Shown: positions 1 to 9,807, numbered from the stretch's first letter. The stretch: DNA of 64,000 bases from Streptomyces sp. NBC_00273 (GCF_036178145.1 NZ_CP108067.1:8571001-8635000), one strand, 5' to 3'. Made by a program: numbers and translations. Notes: generated from the sequence alone by a model not told the origin.

Positions 1-187
1 GTGAAGCGCTTGCGGACATGAGCAGGCTCCAGCGGTGTGGGGAGGAGGGGAAGTGCCTCCAGCATGTCTGATGCTGAGTCAGAAGAAGGTGTTCGGGGGA
101 TCATGTGATGTCAAGACATCCGGCACCGGGTGCGTGCGCAGGGGGGAGGGCATCCACACCGCGCACTCCGGTCGCGCCGCCCCGTGG
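1..187. other. left-edge non-coding stretch
   Basis: No convincing gene lies here. Frame 1 reads six codons and then TGA at 19-21, which could be the tail of a gene outside the window but cannot be judged. The only structure I see is the short palindrome at 107-120, listed separately. Confidence 0.4.
107..120. promoter_or_regulatory. short palindrome GATGTC-AA-GACATC
   Basis: This is a perfect 6-bp inverted repeat with a 2-nt spacer in the non-coding stretch next to the 3' end of the GyrB-like gene. A spacer this short rules out a hairpin, so if functional it is a protein-binding site, perhaps for a gene off the left edge. It is short enough to occur by chance. Confidence 0.2.
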
Positions 188-832
188 TCACGGACCCGGC
201 CGGTCCTCGCCGTGGCGCTGATCCTCGAGGCGGGCCGTCAGGTCGGGCCAGTGCTCGGACCACAGCGCCAGATCACCCGCGGTCAACGACCACCGCGAAC
301 GCAGGGTTTCGTCCGGCAGGAAGCGGACGCAGGTCCCGGTGGTCCCGTCGGCTTCGACGGGCTGGAGACCGGTCACCGGGACGCCGCGCTCGTAGCGCTG
401 GCTCCAGGATCCGTTGAGCCGGCGGTTGGTGTGGATCAGCCACTCGCTGAGCGCTGCGACCACGGACATGCCACGGCGCGGATGTCCGTCAGGAAGCCGC
501 TCCGCCTCCGGGAGGTCGAAGAACCGGAGGTCCTTCGTGGCCATGACCGGTTTCTTCACCGTCCGGCCGTGCTCGTCGACCCGCGTGTCGGTGCCCCGCC
601 CGTCATCCTTCACCGACACCGAGCCGTCGGTGTGCAGCGTCACCACGCACCGTCCGCCGCCCCGGCCCGCCGCCTCGTCAGCGGCATAAGCAACGACCTC
701 GAGAACGAGGTGCTCCGGCCCGCCGGGCACGAACTCCCCGGACCTCCGGCGGATCCCACCGAGATGGTCCTCGTCCACCGTACCGGCCCAATCGTGCGTG
801 GTGTTGACCCAAGAATCCCTTGATCCGTCCAT
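188..832 (-). CDS. GyrB-like GHKL ATPase domain protein, degenerate
   Basis: The 214-aa protein resembles only the N-terminal ATPase domain of DNA gyrase B. The N-box region (about residues 41-55) keeps the order HLVLEVV...DEA, and the G1 motif DDGRG sits at 76-80. The transducer, TOPRIM and tail domains are all absent. The N-box asparagine that chelates magnesium in gyrase is replaced by tyrosine (Y49, four residues after E45), so ATP hydrolysis by the usual mechanism is doubtful. I start at the ATG at 832; the long upstream extension in this frame has shadow-like composition. It could be a stand-alone nucleotide-binding or decoy protein; its function is unknown. It lies downstream of the APH gene on the same strand, beyond a strong terminator. 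Confidence 0.75.
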   Translation of the reverse strand: MDGSRDSWVNTTHDWAGTVDEDHLGGIRRRSGEFVPGGPEHLVLEVVAYAADEAAGRGGGRCVVTLHTDGSVSVKDDGRGTDTRVDEHGRTVKKPVMATKDLRFFDLPEAERLPDGHPRRGMSVVAALSEWLIHTNRRLNGSWSQRYERGVPVTGLQPVEADGTTGTCVRFLPDETLRSRWSLTAGDLALWSEHWPDLTARLEDQRHGEDRPGP

Positions 833-1012
833 CCGGCAAGTATCCGCCGGGCCCTCGTGCGGGCCGTGTAGGAGGGGGTCGTCCCGGAGACCCGCGACCT
901 GGACTCCCCGGACCCCGAGGTCGGCCTGACCGTAGTCCCGCCGCGGCCGGTCCAGGGGCTCCGCCCGCCACGGCTCCGTGCCGCCGCGGTGCTCATGGGC
1001 CCTCCGGAACGG

Positions 1013-1049
1013 GCGAAGCCCCGTGGCGGTGGGGGCCACGGGGCTTCGC
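1013..1049 (-). terminator. 15-bp perfect hairpin after the APH-family gene
   Basis: The arms at 1013-1027 and 1035-1049 are perfect complements (GCGAAGCCCCGTGGC and its complement) around a 7-nt loop. The hairpin begins 14 nt past the stop of the upstream minus-strand gene. There is no T-tract, as is usual in Streptomyces. The 833-1012 stretch between it and the next gene holds nothing else I recognise. Confidence 0.8.
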
Positions 1050-1062
1050 GTTCGGGGAGCGG

Positions 1063-2187
1063 TCAGCGCGTGCCGACCGCCGCGCGGACCGCTCGGCGCG
1101 CCATCCCCGCATCGTCGTGCAGGCGGCGGAGCAGCAGCCGCTGCTCCTCGCCGGAGGACAGGGCGCCCACCGGCAGCGGCTGGCTCGGGGCGGTCGCCGA
1201 CATCGAGCGCTGCACCGCCGTCTCGGACATCCGGATCTCCCGGGTCAGCACCAGCATCAGATTGACCAGGAAGGCGTCCCGCGCGGCCGGACCGGCCGAC
1301 TGGGCGAGCCGGCTGATCTGGGCGCGGGCGGCCGGGGCGTCGCCCAGTACCGTCCACAGCGTGGCCAGGTCGTACCCCGGCAGGTACCAACCCGCGTGCT
1401 CCCAGTCGAGCAGGACCGGACCGGCCGGCGACAGCAGCAGGTTCGACAGCAGGGCGTCACCGTGGTTGAACTGCAGCGCCGTGCCCGACAGCTTCACGCC
1501 GTGCAGCAGCTTCTGCAGGTCGCCGAGGTCCCGGTCGGTCAGCAGGCCCAACTCGTAGTCGCGGGCGATCCGCCGCGCGTAGTTCATCGGGGTGCCGAAC
1601 AACTCCGCCGGCGGCCGCCACTGGTTGACCCGGGACACCGCACCCAGGGCCGCCCGGAGGTCCACCCGCGGCGGCGGCTCCACCGGGTGCCGCTGCAGCG
1701 CCGCGACCCGACCGGCCATCCGCTCCACCACGAGCGTGCAGTTCTCGGGGTCGGCGGCGATCAGCCGCGGCACCCGGACTGGTGGGCGGTGCCGGACGAA
1801 GGTCCGGTATGCCGCTATTTCGTGCTGGTAGCGCTCACGCCACTCGGGCGAGTGGTCCAGTAAAACCTTCGCCACGGCGGTCATCCGTCCGGTGGTTCCG
1901 ACCAGGAGGACCGAGCGGCCGCTGCGCCGCAGTACCTGCACCGGGGCGAACTCCGGACAGATCCGCTGCACGGAGGCGAGCGCGGTGCGCAGCTGCGCCC
2001 CCTGCGGCCCCGAGAGGTCGATTCTTCCGCTGACGGGCAGTGATCCGGTACCCGGCATTCGCCGCGCCCGGACGACGCCCTGTGCCGGAGCCGCCGGGCG
2101 GCCGGGTTCGAGGTAGGGGCCGCCGCCAGCCGGGAGCGTGCGGTGCGGCCGGACCGGTGCGGACACGGAGGACGTTGCTGCGTACAT
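1063..2187 (-). CDS. aminoglycoside phosphotransferase-family kinase
   Basis: The 374-aa protein has the APH/choline-kinase fold. A lysine in the N-lobe strand AVAKVLL (about K107) fits the nucleotide-binding lysine. The Brenner motif HGDALLSN (242-249) carries the catalytic aspartate, and DWEHAG (from 261) replaces the DFG metal-binding motif. The first 70 residues are low-complexity and proline/glycine-rich. The ATG at 2187 is preceded by AGGGA about 10 nt upstream; longer in-frame starts look less protein-like. The substrate cannot be read from sequence: the family covers antibiotic resistance, thiamine/choline and macrolide kinases. The gene diverges from the NsdA-like gene across 231 nt. 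Confidence 0.8.
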   Translation of the reverse strand: MYAATSSVSAPVRPHRTLPAGGGPYLEPGRPAAPAQGVVRARRMPGTGSLPVSGRIDLSGPQGAQLRTALASVQRICPEFAPVQVLRRSGRSVLLVGTTGRMTAVAKVLLDHSPEWRERYQHEIAAYRTFVRHRPPVRVPRLIAADPENCTLVVERMAGRVAALQRHPVEPPPRVDLRAALGAVSRVNQWRPPAELFGTPMNYARRIARDYELGLLTDRDLGDLQKLLHGVKLSGTALQFNHGDALLSNLLLSPAGPVLLDWEHAGWYLPGYDLATLWTVLGDAPAARAQISRLAQSAGPAARDAFLVNLMLVLTREIRMSETAVQRSMSATAPSQPLPVGALSSGEEQRLLLRRLHDDAGMARRAVRAAVGTR

Positions 2188-2418
2188 GGTGATACGGATC
2201 CCTTCGTGCGCCGACGAGTTGCGTACGCCACCCCGCCGGATCCCGTACTTCACCCTGGGGAGTTCCGCCGGTGAACCGGGTCGGGGAGGCGCATTCCTAC
2301 CTGACACCCGGGGCAAGGTGGCGAACCATCGGGCGTGCCCTGGCGAAGCCTGGCGAATAGTCGCTGGGCACCTACCAGCGGGCTACTGTCAACTCAGCCG
2401 AGAACCTGGGGGCTTGAC

Positions 2419-3915
2419 GTGAGCAAAGGTCCAAACACCCGCTTGAACGACCTGTTCGGCCTGGCCGGCTGGTCGAAGGGCGAACTGGCGAGGATGGTGA
2501 ACAGGCAGGCGGCGGCCATGGGCCACCCCCAACTGGCCACCGACACCTCGCGGGTGCGGCGCTGGATCGACATGGGGGAGGCCCCCCGCGAACCGGTGCC
2601 CACGGTACTGGCAGCACTGTTCACCGAGCGGCTCGGTCGTGTCGTGACCATCGAGGACCTCGGGTTCGTACGGCAGCGGCGCACCTCCAGACGGCAGCCG
2701 GACGGGGCTCGTGAGAACCCCGACGGGATGCCCTGGGCGCCCGAACGCACAGCCGCGGTCCTCACCGAATTCACGGGAATGGACCTCATGCTCAACCGTC
2801 GCGGTCTGATGGGCGCGGGAGCGGTGCTCACCGCCGGCTCCGCCCTCAGCAACGCCATGTACGACTGGCTGCACACCGACCCCGCCCTGGCCAAGGAGGC
2901 CCGGAACTTCGGGGACACCTTCCAGGCCGACCCAGCGGGCTACGACCGCTACGAGGCCGCACCGATCGGCTCCCAGGAGATCGAGGCCCTGGAGCGCTCC
3001 GTGGAGGTGTTCCGTGCCTGGGACGCGTCCAGAGGCGGCGGACTCCAGCGCAAGGCCGTCGTCGGCCAGCTGAACGAGGTCGGCGGGATGCTCGCCTACC
3101 ACCACCCCGACCACCTCCAGCGCAGGCTCTGGGGGGTGGCGGCCAACCTGGCGGTCCTCGCCGGCTGGATGTCCCACGACGTGGGCCTCGAACCCACGGC
3201 GCAGAAGTACTTCGTCATCGCCGCGCACGCGGCCCGCGAGGGCGGCGACCGGCCGCGCGCGGGCGAGGCGCTGTCCCGTGCAGCCCGGCAGATGGTCCAC
3301 CTGGGCAAGCCGAACGAGGCCCTGGACCTGATGAAGCTCGCCCAGTCCGGCTCGGGCGAGCAGACCCTCCCGCGCACGCGCGCCATGCTGCACACCATCG
3401 AGGCCTGGGCACAGGCCGCCATGGGCAAGGGCCAGGCCATGCGCCGCACCCTGGGCGAGGCGGAGGAGCTCTTCGTCTCCGACAAGGGCGACGTACCGCC
3501 GCCGAGTTGGATGCAGCACTTCGACGAGGCCGACCTGCACGGCATGCAGGCCCTCGCCTACCGGACCCTCGCGGACCACGACGCCGCCGCGGCGCCGATC
3601 GCCGCGCGCCACGCCAAGGAGGCGCTGCGGCTGCGCGGCGAGGGCTACCAGCGCTCGCAGATCTTCGACTACATCTCCATGGCCTCGGCCTGCTTCATCG
3701 CCGACGAGCCGGAGCAGGCCGACCGGTACGCGCGCCTCGCCCTGGTCTCGATGAACGAGACCTCCTCGCACCGGACCTGGGACAGGCTGCGGGAGATGTA
3801 CCGGCTCACCGCCCAGTACTCCGGGTACGCGCGCATCGAGGACCTGCGCCAGGAGATCAAGCTGGCCCTCCCCGACACCCCGGCGCCGCGCGGCCCGCGC
3901 GGTACGGGGGTGTAG
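2419..3915 (+). CDS. nsdA: NsdA-family negative regulator of differentiation
   Basis: The 498-aa cytosolic protein matches the Streptomyces NsdA family. The N-terminal 60 residues are helix-turn-helix-like (LFGLAGWSKGELARMVNR, then TSRVRRWIDMG). The rest is helical with TPR-like pairs, about residues 200-480, and a conserved central block around PWAPERTAAVLTEFTGMDLM. In S. coelicolor NsdA represses sporulation and antibiotic production; extending that role here is inference. I chose the GTG at 2419 because GGGGG lies about 7 nt upstream and the family begins at this point; the longer ATG start at 2335 adds non-homologous residues. It ends against a bidirectional terminator. A paralogue such as NsdB cannot be excluded. 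Confidence 0.8.
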   Translation: MSKGPNTRLNDLFGLAGWSKGELARMVNRQAAAMGHPQLATDTSRVRRWIDMGEAPREPVPTVLAALFTERLGRVVTIEDLGFVRQRRTSRRQPDGARENPDGMPWAPERTAAVLTEFTGMDLMLNRRGLMGAGAVLTAGSALSNAMYDWLHTDPALAKEARNFGDTFQADPAGYDRYEAAPIGSQEIEALERSVEVFRAWDASRGGGLQRKAVVGQLNEVGGMLAYHHPDHLQRRLWGVAANLAVLAGWMSHDVGLEPTAQKYFVIAAHAAREGGDRPRAGEALSRAARQMVHLGKPNEALDLMKLAQSGSGEQTLPRTRAMLHTIEAWAQAAMGKGQAMRRTLGEAEELFVSDKGDVPPPSWMQHFDEADLHGMQALAYRTLADHDAAAAPIAARHAKEALRLRGEGYQRSQIFDYISMASACFIADEPEQADRYARLALVSMNETSSHRTWDRLREMYRLTAQYSGYARIEDLRQEIKLALPDTPAPRGPRGTGV

Positions 3916-3984
3916 TCCCACGCCCGCCCCCCCCCGCACGGTTCGCCGCGCGCCGTGCACGAAGCCCCGTACGGAGACGAGAAA

Positions 3985-4006
3985 GGCCGCGCCCTGTGGC
4001 GCGGCC
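3985..4006. terminator. bidirectional terminator between convergent genes
   Basis: A perfect 9-bp stem (GGCCGCGCC and its complement) with a CTGT loop sits in the 139-nt gap between the NsdA-like gene and the convergent SpoIIE-type phosphatase gene. It is preceded by GAAA. Confidence 0.75.
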
Positions 4007-4054
4007 CTGAAGCCCCTACGGCTGAAGCCTGACGGCCCTGCGGTTCGAAGCCCG

Positions 4055-5482
4055 TTACCCGCCGACCCGGGCGACCAGCACGCAGGCGTCGTCCTCGCGC
4101 TCGCTCTCGCCGAACTCCTCGATCACGATCCGCACGCACTCCTGCGCCGACCGCGCCGCCGAGAACCGTGGCGCGAGCGCCAGCAGCCGCTCGGTCCCGT
4201 CCGCCCGGCTGAACTCGATGCTGCGCGGCGTGAGTCCGTCCGTGTGCAGGACCAGCAGGTCGCCCACTTCGAGGTGTTCCTCGGCCTGGCCGTACGAGGC
4301 TCCGGAGGTCGCGCCCAGCAGGACGCCCTCCGGCGGAAGCAGGGAGCGTCCCGACCCGTGGCGGAACAGCAGGGGTGCGGGGTGGCCCGCCTGCGCCCAG
4401 GAGAGGACCCGGCGCGCGGGATCGTAGCGGCAGCAAACGGCCGAGCCGAGCGCCGGCTGCACGGAGGTCTCCAGGAGCTGGTTGAGCCAGCCCATCAGCG
4501 GGCCGGGCTCGATGCCCGCCATGGCCATGCCACGCAGGGCGCCGAGCATCATCGCCATCCCGGAGGTGGCGGTCACCCCGTGGCCGGTCAGGTCGCCGAC
4601 CGTCAACATCGAGCACCCGTCGGGGAGTTCGAGCGCGTCGTACCAGTCGCCGCCGATCAGTGCGCTGGTCGCGGAGGGCAGGTAGTGCGCGGCCACGTCC
4701 AGCGTGCCGGCGCTGCCGTACGGGAACCGCAGGGAGCCGCGCCACGGGGGGAGCACGGCTTCCTGCAGCTCGACCGCCAGCCGGCGTTCGGTCTGCGCGA
4801 TCTCCCGCTGACGCTGGAGCGAGTCGCGCGACTCGCGTACCGCGCGCTGGCTCCGGCGCAGTTCACTCACGTCCCGCAGGACGGCCCACATCGAGGCCGT
4901 ACAGCCGTCGGAGTCGAGTACCGGCTCGGCCCTCATGTGTAAGGTCCGGACCCGGCCGTCGGCCCGGACGATGCGGAACTCGCCGTCGATCGGTCTGCCG
5001 TCCACGAGGCAGGCGGTGACCCACGCGGTGAGCAGCGGCTGATCCTCGGAGAAGAGGGTCGAGCCCAGTTCGTCGAGGGGGAGCGCGCCGGACTCGGGCG
5101 AACGGCCGAAGATCTGGAACAGCTCGTCGGACCAACTGACCTCGTCGGTCAGCAGGTTCCACTCGGCGCTGCCGACCCGGATCTGGGCCTCGGGCCCGGT
5201 CTCGGGCGCCGCCTGCGGCTGCTCGACCTCGACGATGTCGGGGGCCGCGGGCAGACCCTCCTTGAGCTGGCCGAGGTGCTCGCGGAGGTCGTCGAGGTGG
5301 TGGACGGCGAGATCGCACAGCGCGCGCTGCCAGCGGCCTTGAGCGTCGTCGTCGTCGACGACGGTGTCGCGGCGGACCGCGTCCACTTCCCCGCGCAGCC
5401 GCCGGGTCTGCGAGATCAGCGCGTCCACCGACCCGGGCTCGGGCGGCTGCGCGGGACGGTCCGCGAACAGGTGGGACGGCAT
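4055..5482 (-). CDS. PAS-domain SpoIIE-type PP2C phosphatase
   Basis: The 475-aa soluble protein joins a PAS sensor (about 100-210) through a coiled-coil linker (about 210-240) to a PP2C-like SpoIIE phosphatase (about 245-475). Metal-binding motifs are visible: GGDWYD (277-282), GDLTGHG (296-302) and DDACVL near the C-terminus. Proteins of this kind dephosphorylate anti-anti-sigma factors in partner-switching pathways, so a stress or development sigma factor is the likely end target; no anti-sigma partner is encoded nearby. The ATG at 5482 is preceded by GGAG with a 6-nt spacing. No kinase-like ATPase domain is fused at the C-terminus, unlike many Streptomyces relatives. Confidence 0.88.
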   Translation of the reverse strand: MPSHLFADRPAQPPEPGSVDALISQTRRLRGEVDAVRRDTVVDDDDAQGRWQRALCDLAVHHLDDLREHLGQLKEGLPAAPDIVEVEQPQAAPETGPEAQIRVGSAEWNLLTDEVSWSDELFQIFGRSPESGALPLDELGSTLFSEDQPLLTAWVTACLVDGRPIDGEFRIVRADGRVRTLHMRAEPVLDSDGCTASMWAVLRDVSELRRSQRAVRESRDSLQRQREIAQTERRLAVELQEAVLPPWRGSLRFPYGSAGTLDVAAHYLPSATSALIGGDWYDALELPDGCSMLTVGDLTGHGVTATSGMAMMLGALRGMAMAGIEPGPLMGWLNQLLETSVQPALGSAVCCRYDPARRVLSWAQAGHPAPLLFRHGSGRSLLPPEGVLLGATSGASYGQAEEHLEVGDLLVLHTDGLTPRSIEFSRADGTERLLALAPRFSAARSAQECVRIVIEEFGESEREDDACVLVARVGG

Positions 5483-5970
5483 GAGAACTCCGATACAGGC
5501 GCGGCACGGCCAAGTCTGAAGGAAGGACCGGTAACGACTGTTGCACAGGGCGCGACGGCGTGTAAGACGTTTGGCAACATCCGCTACGTTCTTGCTTCTG
5601 GTATATGCCGCAGGCCTGCCGCCCCGCTCGTGGCGTGCGAAAGGATCCGGTCAGGCGAACTTCGGGGCGGTACGCGGTGACCAGCCGGTCGGGGTCGTGA
5701 AGCCGTGCGAACAGCGGCCGGAATCAGGCCATCCGGTGACCGTCGATCGATCGTACGGCCGAGATGTACGAACCCGCCCGACGGGGGAATCGCGTAAGGA
5801 ACGGATCAAGGCGGGCCGCCGAGATACCCCCGAAGGAGTGATGTCGCCGCAAATGACGCGGCGTGATCGGGACTTCCCATCACGCTGTCGGGTCGCTACC
5901 CTACGTGCCGGTAATAAGCCGGGGGAGGTCTGCGCGGGCGGGCCCGCGCAGCGTGGGGACACACAACGAC
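5483..5970. other. 488-nt divergent intergenic region
   Basis: This gap lies between the SpoIIE phosphatase and the molybdenum hydroxylase genes. It holds the 5' region of both genes and the promoter candidate at 5874-5902. Open frames across it lack normal third-position bias, and I see no RNA gene. Confidence 0.5.
5874..5902 (+). promoter_or_regulatory. candidate promoter of molybdenum hydroxylase operon
   Basis: TTCCCA (5874-5879), a 17-nt spacer and TACCCT (5897-5902) resemble a housekeeping promoter about 70 nt before the start codon. The match to consensus is only partial. Confidence 0.3.
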
Positions 5971-8199
5971 ATGACCGGGCAGGACCACGCCGCGGGGCAG
6001 AGCCGCCGTTCCTTCCTCACCTACCTCGTGGCCGCGCCGACCCTGGCCCTGGTCACCCGGGCCGGCGCCGACGCGCTGGCCCCGCAGCCCGCCCACGCCG
6101 TGGTGCCCTCCCTCCCGGCCATCGCCGACCTGATCGACCTGGGCGACCTGTTCATCCTGGCCGGGGCGCCCACCTCGGCCCTGTTGGCGCTCGCCGTCGA
6201 GGCGGACGGCACCATCCGCTTCCGGCTGCCGCGCGAGGAGGTCGGCCAGGGCCTCACCACCGCCGTGGCCATGCTGGTCGCGGAGGAGCTCGACGCGCCA
6301 CTGGCCGACGTACGCGTGGAACTGGACGACGCCCGGCCCGAGCTGCTCTTCAACCAGCTCACCGGGTCCTCCAACTCCATCCGCTCCCTCTACGGGCCGG
6401 TCCGCCAGTGCGCCGCTACCGCCCGGGCCCGTCTCGTCGCGGCCGCCGCCCACCGCTGGAACCTGTCCCCGGCCGCACTGACCACCTCCGGCGGCACCGT
6501 CCGCGCCCCCGACGGCCGCACCGCCGACTACGGCGACCTCGCCGCGGCCGCCGCCGACCCGACACTGATCGTCCTGGGCGCCACCCCCAAGAAGCGGGCC
6601 GGGCACACCCTCGTGGGCAAGCCGACCGGCCGCGTCGACGCCCGCGCCATGGTCACCGGCGCCCTGCAGTACACCCTCGACCTCGACGTGCCCGGCGCCA
6701 AGCCCTGCGTCGTGCGCCGCCCGCCCACCCTCGGCGGCACGGTCCGTACCGTCACCAACCTCGCAGCCGTCCGGGCCATGCCCGGCGTCCTGCACGTGGT
6801 GACCGTCCCGACCGGGGTCGCCGTCGTCGCCGAGACCTTCGGGCAGGCCATCGACGCCAAGACGGCCCTCCAGGTCACCTGGGGGCCCGGACCCGCCGAC
6901 CAGCTGTCCGACGACCAGATCCGCGCCAAACTGCGCGCCGCCACCCCGCCGTTGCTGGTCCCGCCCCTGCTGACCCCGTACGTCGACGCCGAGTTCGACT
7001 TCGCCTTCGTCAGCCACGCCCCGATGGAGACCAACTCCGCCATCGCCGACGTGCGCGAGGACCGGGCCGAGATCTGGTCCGGCCTCAAGTCCCCGATCGT
7101 GGCCCGCGAGACCATCGCCGCCGAGCTCGGCCTGCCGTTGTCCAAGGTCACCGTGCACGTGGTCCAAGCCGGCGGCTCCTTCGGCCGGCGACTCTTCTTC
7201 GACGCGGCCCTGGAAGCCGCCCGCATCTCCAAGGCCTGCCGCCGCCCGGTCCGGCTCATGTGGACCCGCGTGGACGACACCCGGCACGGCCGGATGCGCC
7301 CCGCGACCCACCACAAGATCCGCGCCACCCACCTGCTGGGCGAGGTCCTCAGCTTCGAGCACCGCGTCGCCGCTGCCGAGACCGACTTCCGGCACGGCCT
7401 GGGCGAGATCATCACCGCCACCGCGGCCAGCCTGCCGCTCGGCATCGGCAACGCCACCCTCGCCCAGACCCTCTTCCTGACCACGGTGAAGTCCCCGTAC
7501 CACTTCGGACTCACCACCCAGGCCCTCACCGAGGTGCCCACCGGGATCCCCACCGCCTCCTGGCGCTCGGTCTACTCCGCCAACACGCGCGGAGCCGAGG
7601 AGATCGTGGTCGACGAACTCGCCGCCCGGACGGGCCGGGACCCGTACCGGTTCCGGCGCACCTTCCTGAAGACCGACGCCCAGCGCGCCGTACTCGACAA
7701 GGTGGCCGCGGAGGGGAACTGGGGACGGCCGATGGAGGCCGGTTGCGCGCAGGGCATCGCCTTCCACGAGGAGTACAAGTCCCGCACCGCGTGCCTCGTC
7801 GAGATCGACACCCGGGACCCCGACCACGTCCGCGTCACCAAGGCCGTCATCGCCGTGGACGTGGGCCTGCCGGTCAATCCGCGCGGACTGGAGGCCCAGA
7901 TGATCGGCGGCCTCACCGACGCGATCTCCACCACCCTGCGCGCCGGGCTGCACCTCGACAAGGGGCTTCCGCTGGAGGGCAGCTACAGCCAGTTCCACTG
8001 GGCCAAGCAGCGCGACACCCCCCGCGACGTACGGGTCTTCGTGCTGCCGGCCACCGGCGAGGAGCCGGGTGGCGCGGGCGAGCTCGGCGTGCCCGCCGCC
8101 GTCGGTGCGATCGCCAACGCCTGGGCCAGGGCCACCGGTTCCAAGCCGCGCAGCTTCCCCCTCGACTTCGACGTCGACTTCACCCCCTACCCCCGCTAG
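5971..8199 (+). CDS. xanthine dehydrogenase-family molybdopterin-binding subunit (IorB type)
   Basis: The 742-aa protein is the large catalytic subunit of a molybdenum hydroxylase of the isoquinoline 1-oxidoreductase/aldehyde oxidase type. A twin-arginine signal (SRRSFL, R12-R13, then a hydrophobic stretch ending near residue 45) predicts export of the folded cofactor-loaded enzyme with its partner. Family motifs seen are APMETN, GGSFGRR and the C-terminal GGAGELG that carries the catalytic glutamate. It forms an operon with the 2Fe-2S subunit 20 nt downstream. There is no FAD subunit, as in Ior-type enzymes that pass electrons to periplasmic acceptors. The substrate is unknown; an N-heterocycle or aldehyde is likely. 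The ATG at 5971 has GGGGA upstream. Confidence 0.9.
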   Translation: MTGQDHAAGQSRRSFLTYLVAAPTLALVTRAGADALAPQPAHAVVPSLPAIADLIDLGDLFILAGAPTSALLALAVEADGTIRFRLPREEVGQGLTTAVAMLVAEELDAPLADVRVELDDARPELLFNQLTGSSNSIRSLYGPVRQCAATARARLVAAAAHRWNLSPAALTTSGGTVRAPDGRTADYGDLAAAAADPTLIVLGATPKKRAGHTLVGKPTGRVDARAMVTGALQYTLDLDVPGAKPCVVRRPPTLGGTVRTVTNLAAVRAMPGVLHVVTVPTGVAVVAETFGQAIDAKTALQVTWGPGPADQLSDDQIRAKLRAATPPLLVPPLLTPYVDAEFDFAFVSHAPMETNSAIADVREDRAEIWSGLKSPIVARETIAAELGLPLSKVTVHVVQAGGSFGRRLFFDAALEAARISKACRRPVRLMWTRVDDTRHGRMRPATHHKIRATHLLGEVLSFEHRVAAAETDFRHGLGEIITATAASLPLGIGNATLAQTLFLTTVKSPYHFGLTTQALTEVPTGIPTASWRSVYSANTRGAEEIVVDELAARTGRDPYRFRRTFLKTDAQRAVLDKVAAEGNWGRPMEAGCAQGIAFHEEYKSRTACLVEIDTRDPDHVRVTKAVIAVDVGLPVNPRGLEAQMIGGLTDAISTTLRAGLHLDKGLPLEGSYSQFHWAKQRDTPRDVRVFVLPATGEEPGGAGELGVPAAVGAIANAWARATGSKPRSFPLDFDVDFTPYPR

Positions 8200-8219
8200 C
8201 CCGAGCCAGGAGTACCCCC

Positions 8220-8675
8220 GTGCCCTCGCACACCTTCACCGTCAACGGGCGCAGCGTCACCGTGGACGCGCCCGACGACCTGCCCCTGCTGTGGGTGCTC
8301 CGCGACATGCTGGGCGTCCGCGGCCCCAAGTACGGCTGCGGGGTGGACGTCTGCAAGGCCTGCACCAGCCACCTGGACGGCGCCGACATCCGCCCCTGCG
8401 TGGTGCCCGTCTCCGCGTGCGCCGGCCGGACGGTGACCACCATCGAGGGTCTGGCGAACGGGGACGACCTGCACCCCGTGCAGGAGGCCTGGCTCGAACA
8501 GGACGTCGCCCAGTGCGGCTTCTGCCAGCCCGGCCAGATCATGGCCGCCGTCGCCCTGTTGAAGCGCACCAGCGAGCCCACGGACGAGGACATCGACGCC
8601 ATCGCCAACATCTGTCGCTGCGGCACCTACTTCCGCATCCGGGAGGCCATCCGCAGCGCGGCGCGCAAGATGTGA
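8220..8675 (+). CDS. 2Fe-2S subunit of molybdenum hydroxylase (IorA type)
   Basis: The 151-aa small subunit relays electrons from the molybdenum centre of the preceding gene product. The N-terminal ferredoxin-like cluster uses C40, C45, C48 and C60; the C-terminal helical cluster uses C99, C102, C132 and C134 (CGFCQPGQ and CRCGTYFRI). The usual CGAC of the first cluster reads CKAC, a glycine-to-lysine change beside the iron-sulfur loop. The GTG start at 8220 follows AGGAG. It has no signal peptide, consistent with hitch-hiking on the Tat signal of the large subunit. Confidence 0.9.
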   Translation: MPSHTFTVNGRSVTVDAPDDLPLLWVLRDMLGVRGPKYGCGVDVCKACTSHLDGADIRPCVVPVSACAGRTVTTIEGLANGDDLHPVQEAWLEQDVAQCGFCQPGQIMAAVALLKRTSEPTDEDIDAIANICRCGTYFRIREAIRSAARKM

Positions 8676-8685
8676 GGAGTGCCGG

Positions 8686-9801
8686 TCATGCGATGAGCAG
8701 GCGCAGGCCGAGGTCTGCCGAGTCGAGGTCGGCGAGGTGGCCGTTGCGCTCGGCCCACCGACCGGAGTCGAGGTCGTCGCCGAGGCTTCGCACCGCCCGC
8801 TGCTCCGCCTCCGGCCCGACCCTGGTCCACACCGACATCGCACGGCGCACGTGATCCTCGAGATACGCCTCCGGCCGGCGCCAGTACGCCTCGAACAGGC
8901 CGTCGGCGCAGTCCCACGGGACCGGAACCGACTCGGCGCGGCCGCCGATCGCATCGGCCATCCCGGCGAGCGAGGGGAAACCGGCGAGGACGCCGGCGAA
9001 CTCGGGCAGGTAGTCGCGGGTGAGCCAGAACCGGTCCTGCCATCCGGGCTCGTCGGTGTCGAACGTGAGCACCACCACGCGGCGGGCCACGCGCCGCATC
9101 TCGCGCAGTCCCGCCATCGGGTCCCCCCAGTGGTGAACGGTGGAGACGGCCATCGCGACGTCGAAGGACCGGTCCTCGAACGGCAGGCTCTCCGCGGCGG
9201 CGGCCACGCACGGCGCCGAGCCGGCGGGCCGCTGCCTCCGCATGACCGCCGACGGCTCCACCGCGGTCACCTGGCGATCAGCCGGCTCGTACGAGCCGGT
9301 GCCGGCCCCCACGTTCAGCACCGTCCGGGCCTCCCCGAGCGCCTCCCGGATCTGGGCGGCGATCCGCGGCTCCGTAGTTCGCGTCGCGGTGTACGCGCCG
9401 CCGATCGCCTCGTACAGTCGTGCACCGAGCATTTCCAGTTGCTTCTCGGGTGTCACCTTCAGTCCCTTCGCCCGTGCTTCGAGTTCCTTGTCGATGGCCG
9501 TCACCATGGCATCGGCGCGATCGCGCCGCTCCAGCAGCAGGCCGCGCAGTCGGCGCAGGTGCGCGACCGCGTCGGTGGACGGGTCGCCGACCAGTTCGGC
9601 AACCTCCCGCAGCCCGAAGCCCAGCCGCCGATAGGCCAGCACCTCGCGGAGCCGCTCCACGTCGTCCGCCGCATAGGCCCGGTACCCGGACGGGGTCCGC
9701 GCCGAAGGTCGCACGAGCCCGATCTCGTCGTAGTGGTGCAGCGTGCGGACGCTCACGCCGGCCAACTCGGCCACGCGCCCCACGGTCCAGTGATCTTCCA
9801 T
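8686..9801 (-). CDS. MerR regulator fused to SAM-dependent methyltransferase
   Basis: The 371-aa protein begins with a MerR winged helix (1-75: TVGRVAELAGVSVRTLHHYD) and a dimerisation coiled coil (about 80-112). At about 113-125 it has the linker KGLKVTPEKQLEMLG, which in TipA-type regulators leads into the thiopeptide-binding TipAS domain. Here a complete class I methyltransferase follows (about 125-371), with SAM motif I VLNVGAGTGS at 161-170 and later blocks RSFDVAMAVSTVHHW and RRVARRVVVLTFD. No stop or frameshift separates the parts. It could be a regulator that responds to, or methylates, its ligand. A 19-bp-spaced MerR-type promoter directly precedes the ATG, so autoregulation and a nearly leaderless mRNA are likely. 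Neighbours give no target. Confidence 0.88.
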   Translation of the reverse strand: MEDHWTVGRVAELAGVSVRTLHHYDEIGLVRPSARTPSGYRAYAADDVERLREVLAYRRLGFGLREVAELVGDPSTDAVAHLRRLRGLLLERRDRADAMVTAIDKELEARAKGLKVTPEKQLEMLGARLYEAIGGAYTATRTTEPRIAAQIREALGEARTVLNVGAGTGSYEPADRQVTAVEPSAVMRRQRPAGSAPCVAAAAESLPFEDRSFDVAMAVSTVHHWGDPMAGLREMRRVARRVVVLTFDTDEPGWQDRFWLTRDYLPEFAGVLAGFPSLAGMADAIGGRAESVPVPWDCADGLFEAYWRRPEAYLEDHVRRAMSVWTRVGPEAEQRAVRSLGDDLDSGRWAERNGHLADLDSADLGLRLLIA

Positions 9802-9807
9802 GAGTCG

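Noticed and set aside
5541..8220. Long plus-strand frame before the 2Fe-2S subunit
   Set aside because: Only the part after the GTG at 8220 is protein-like; the rest is the arginine-rich shadow of the molybdenum subunit.
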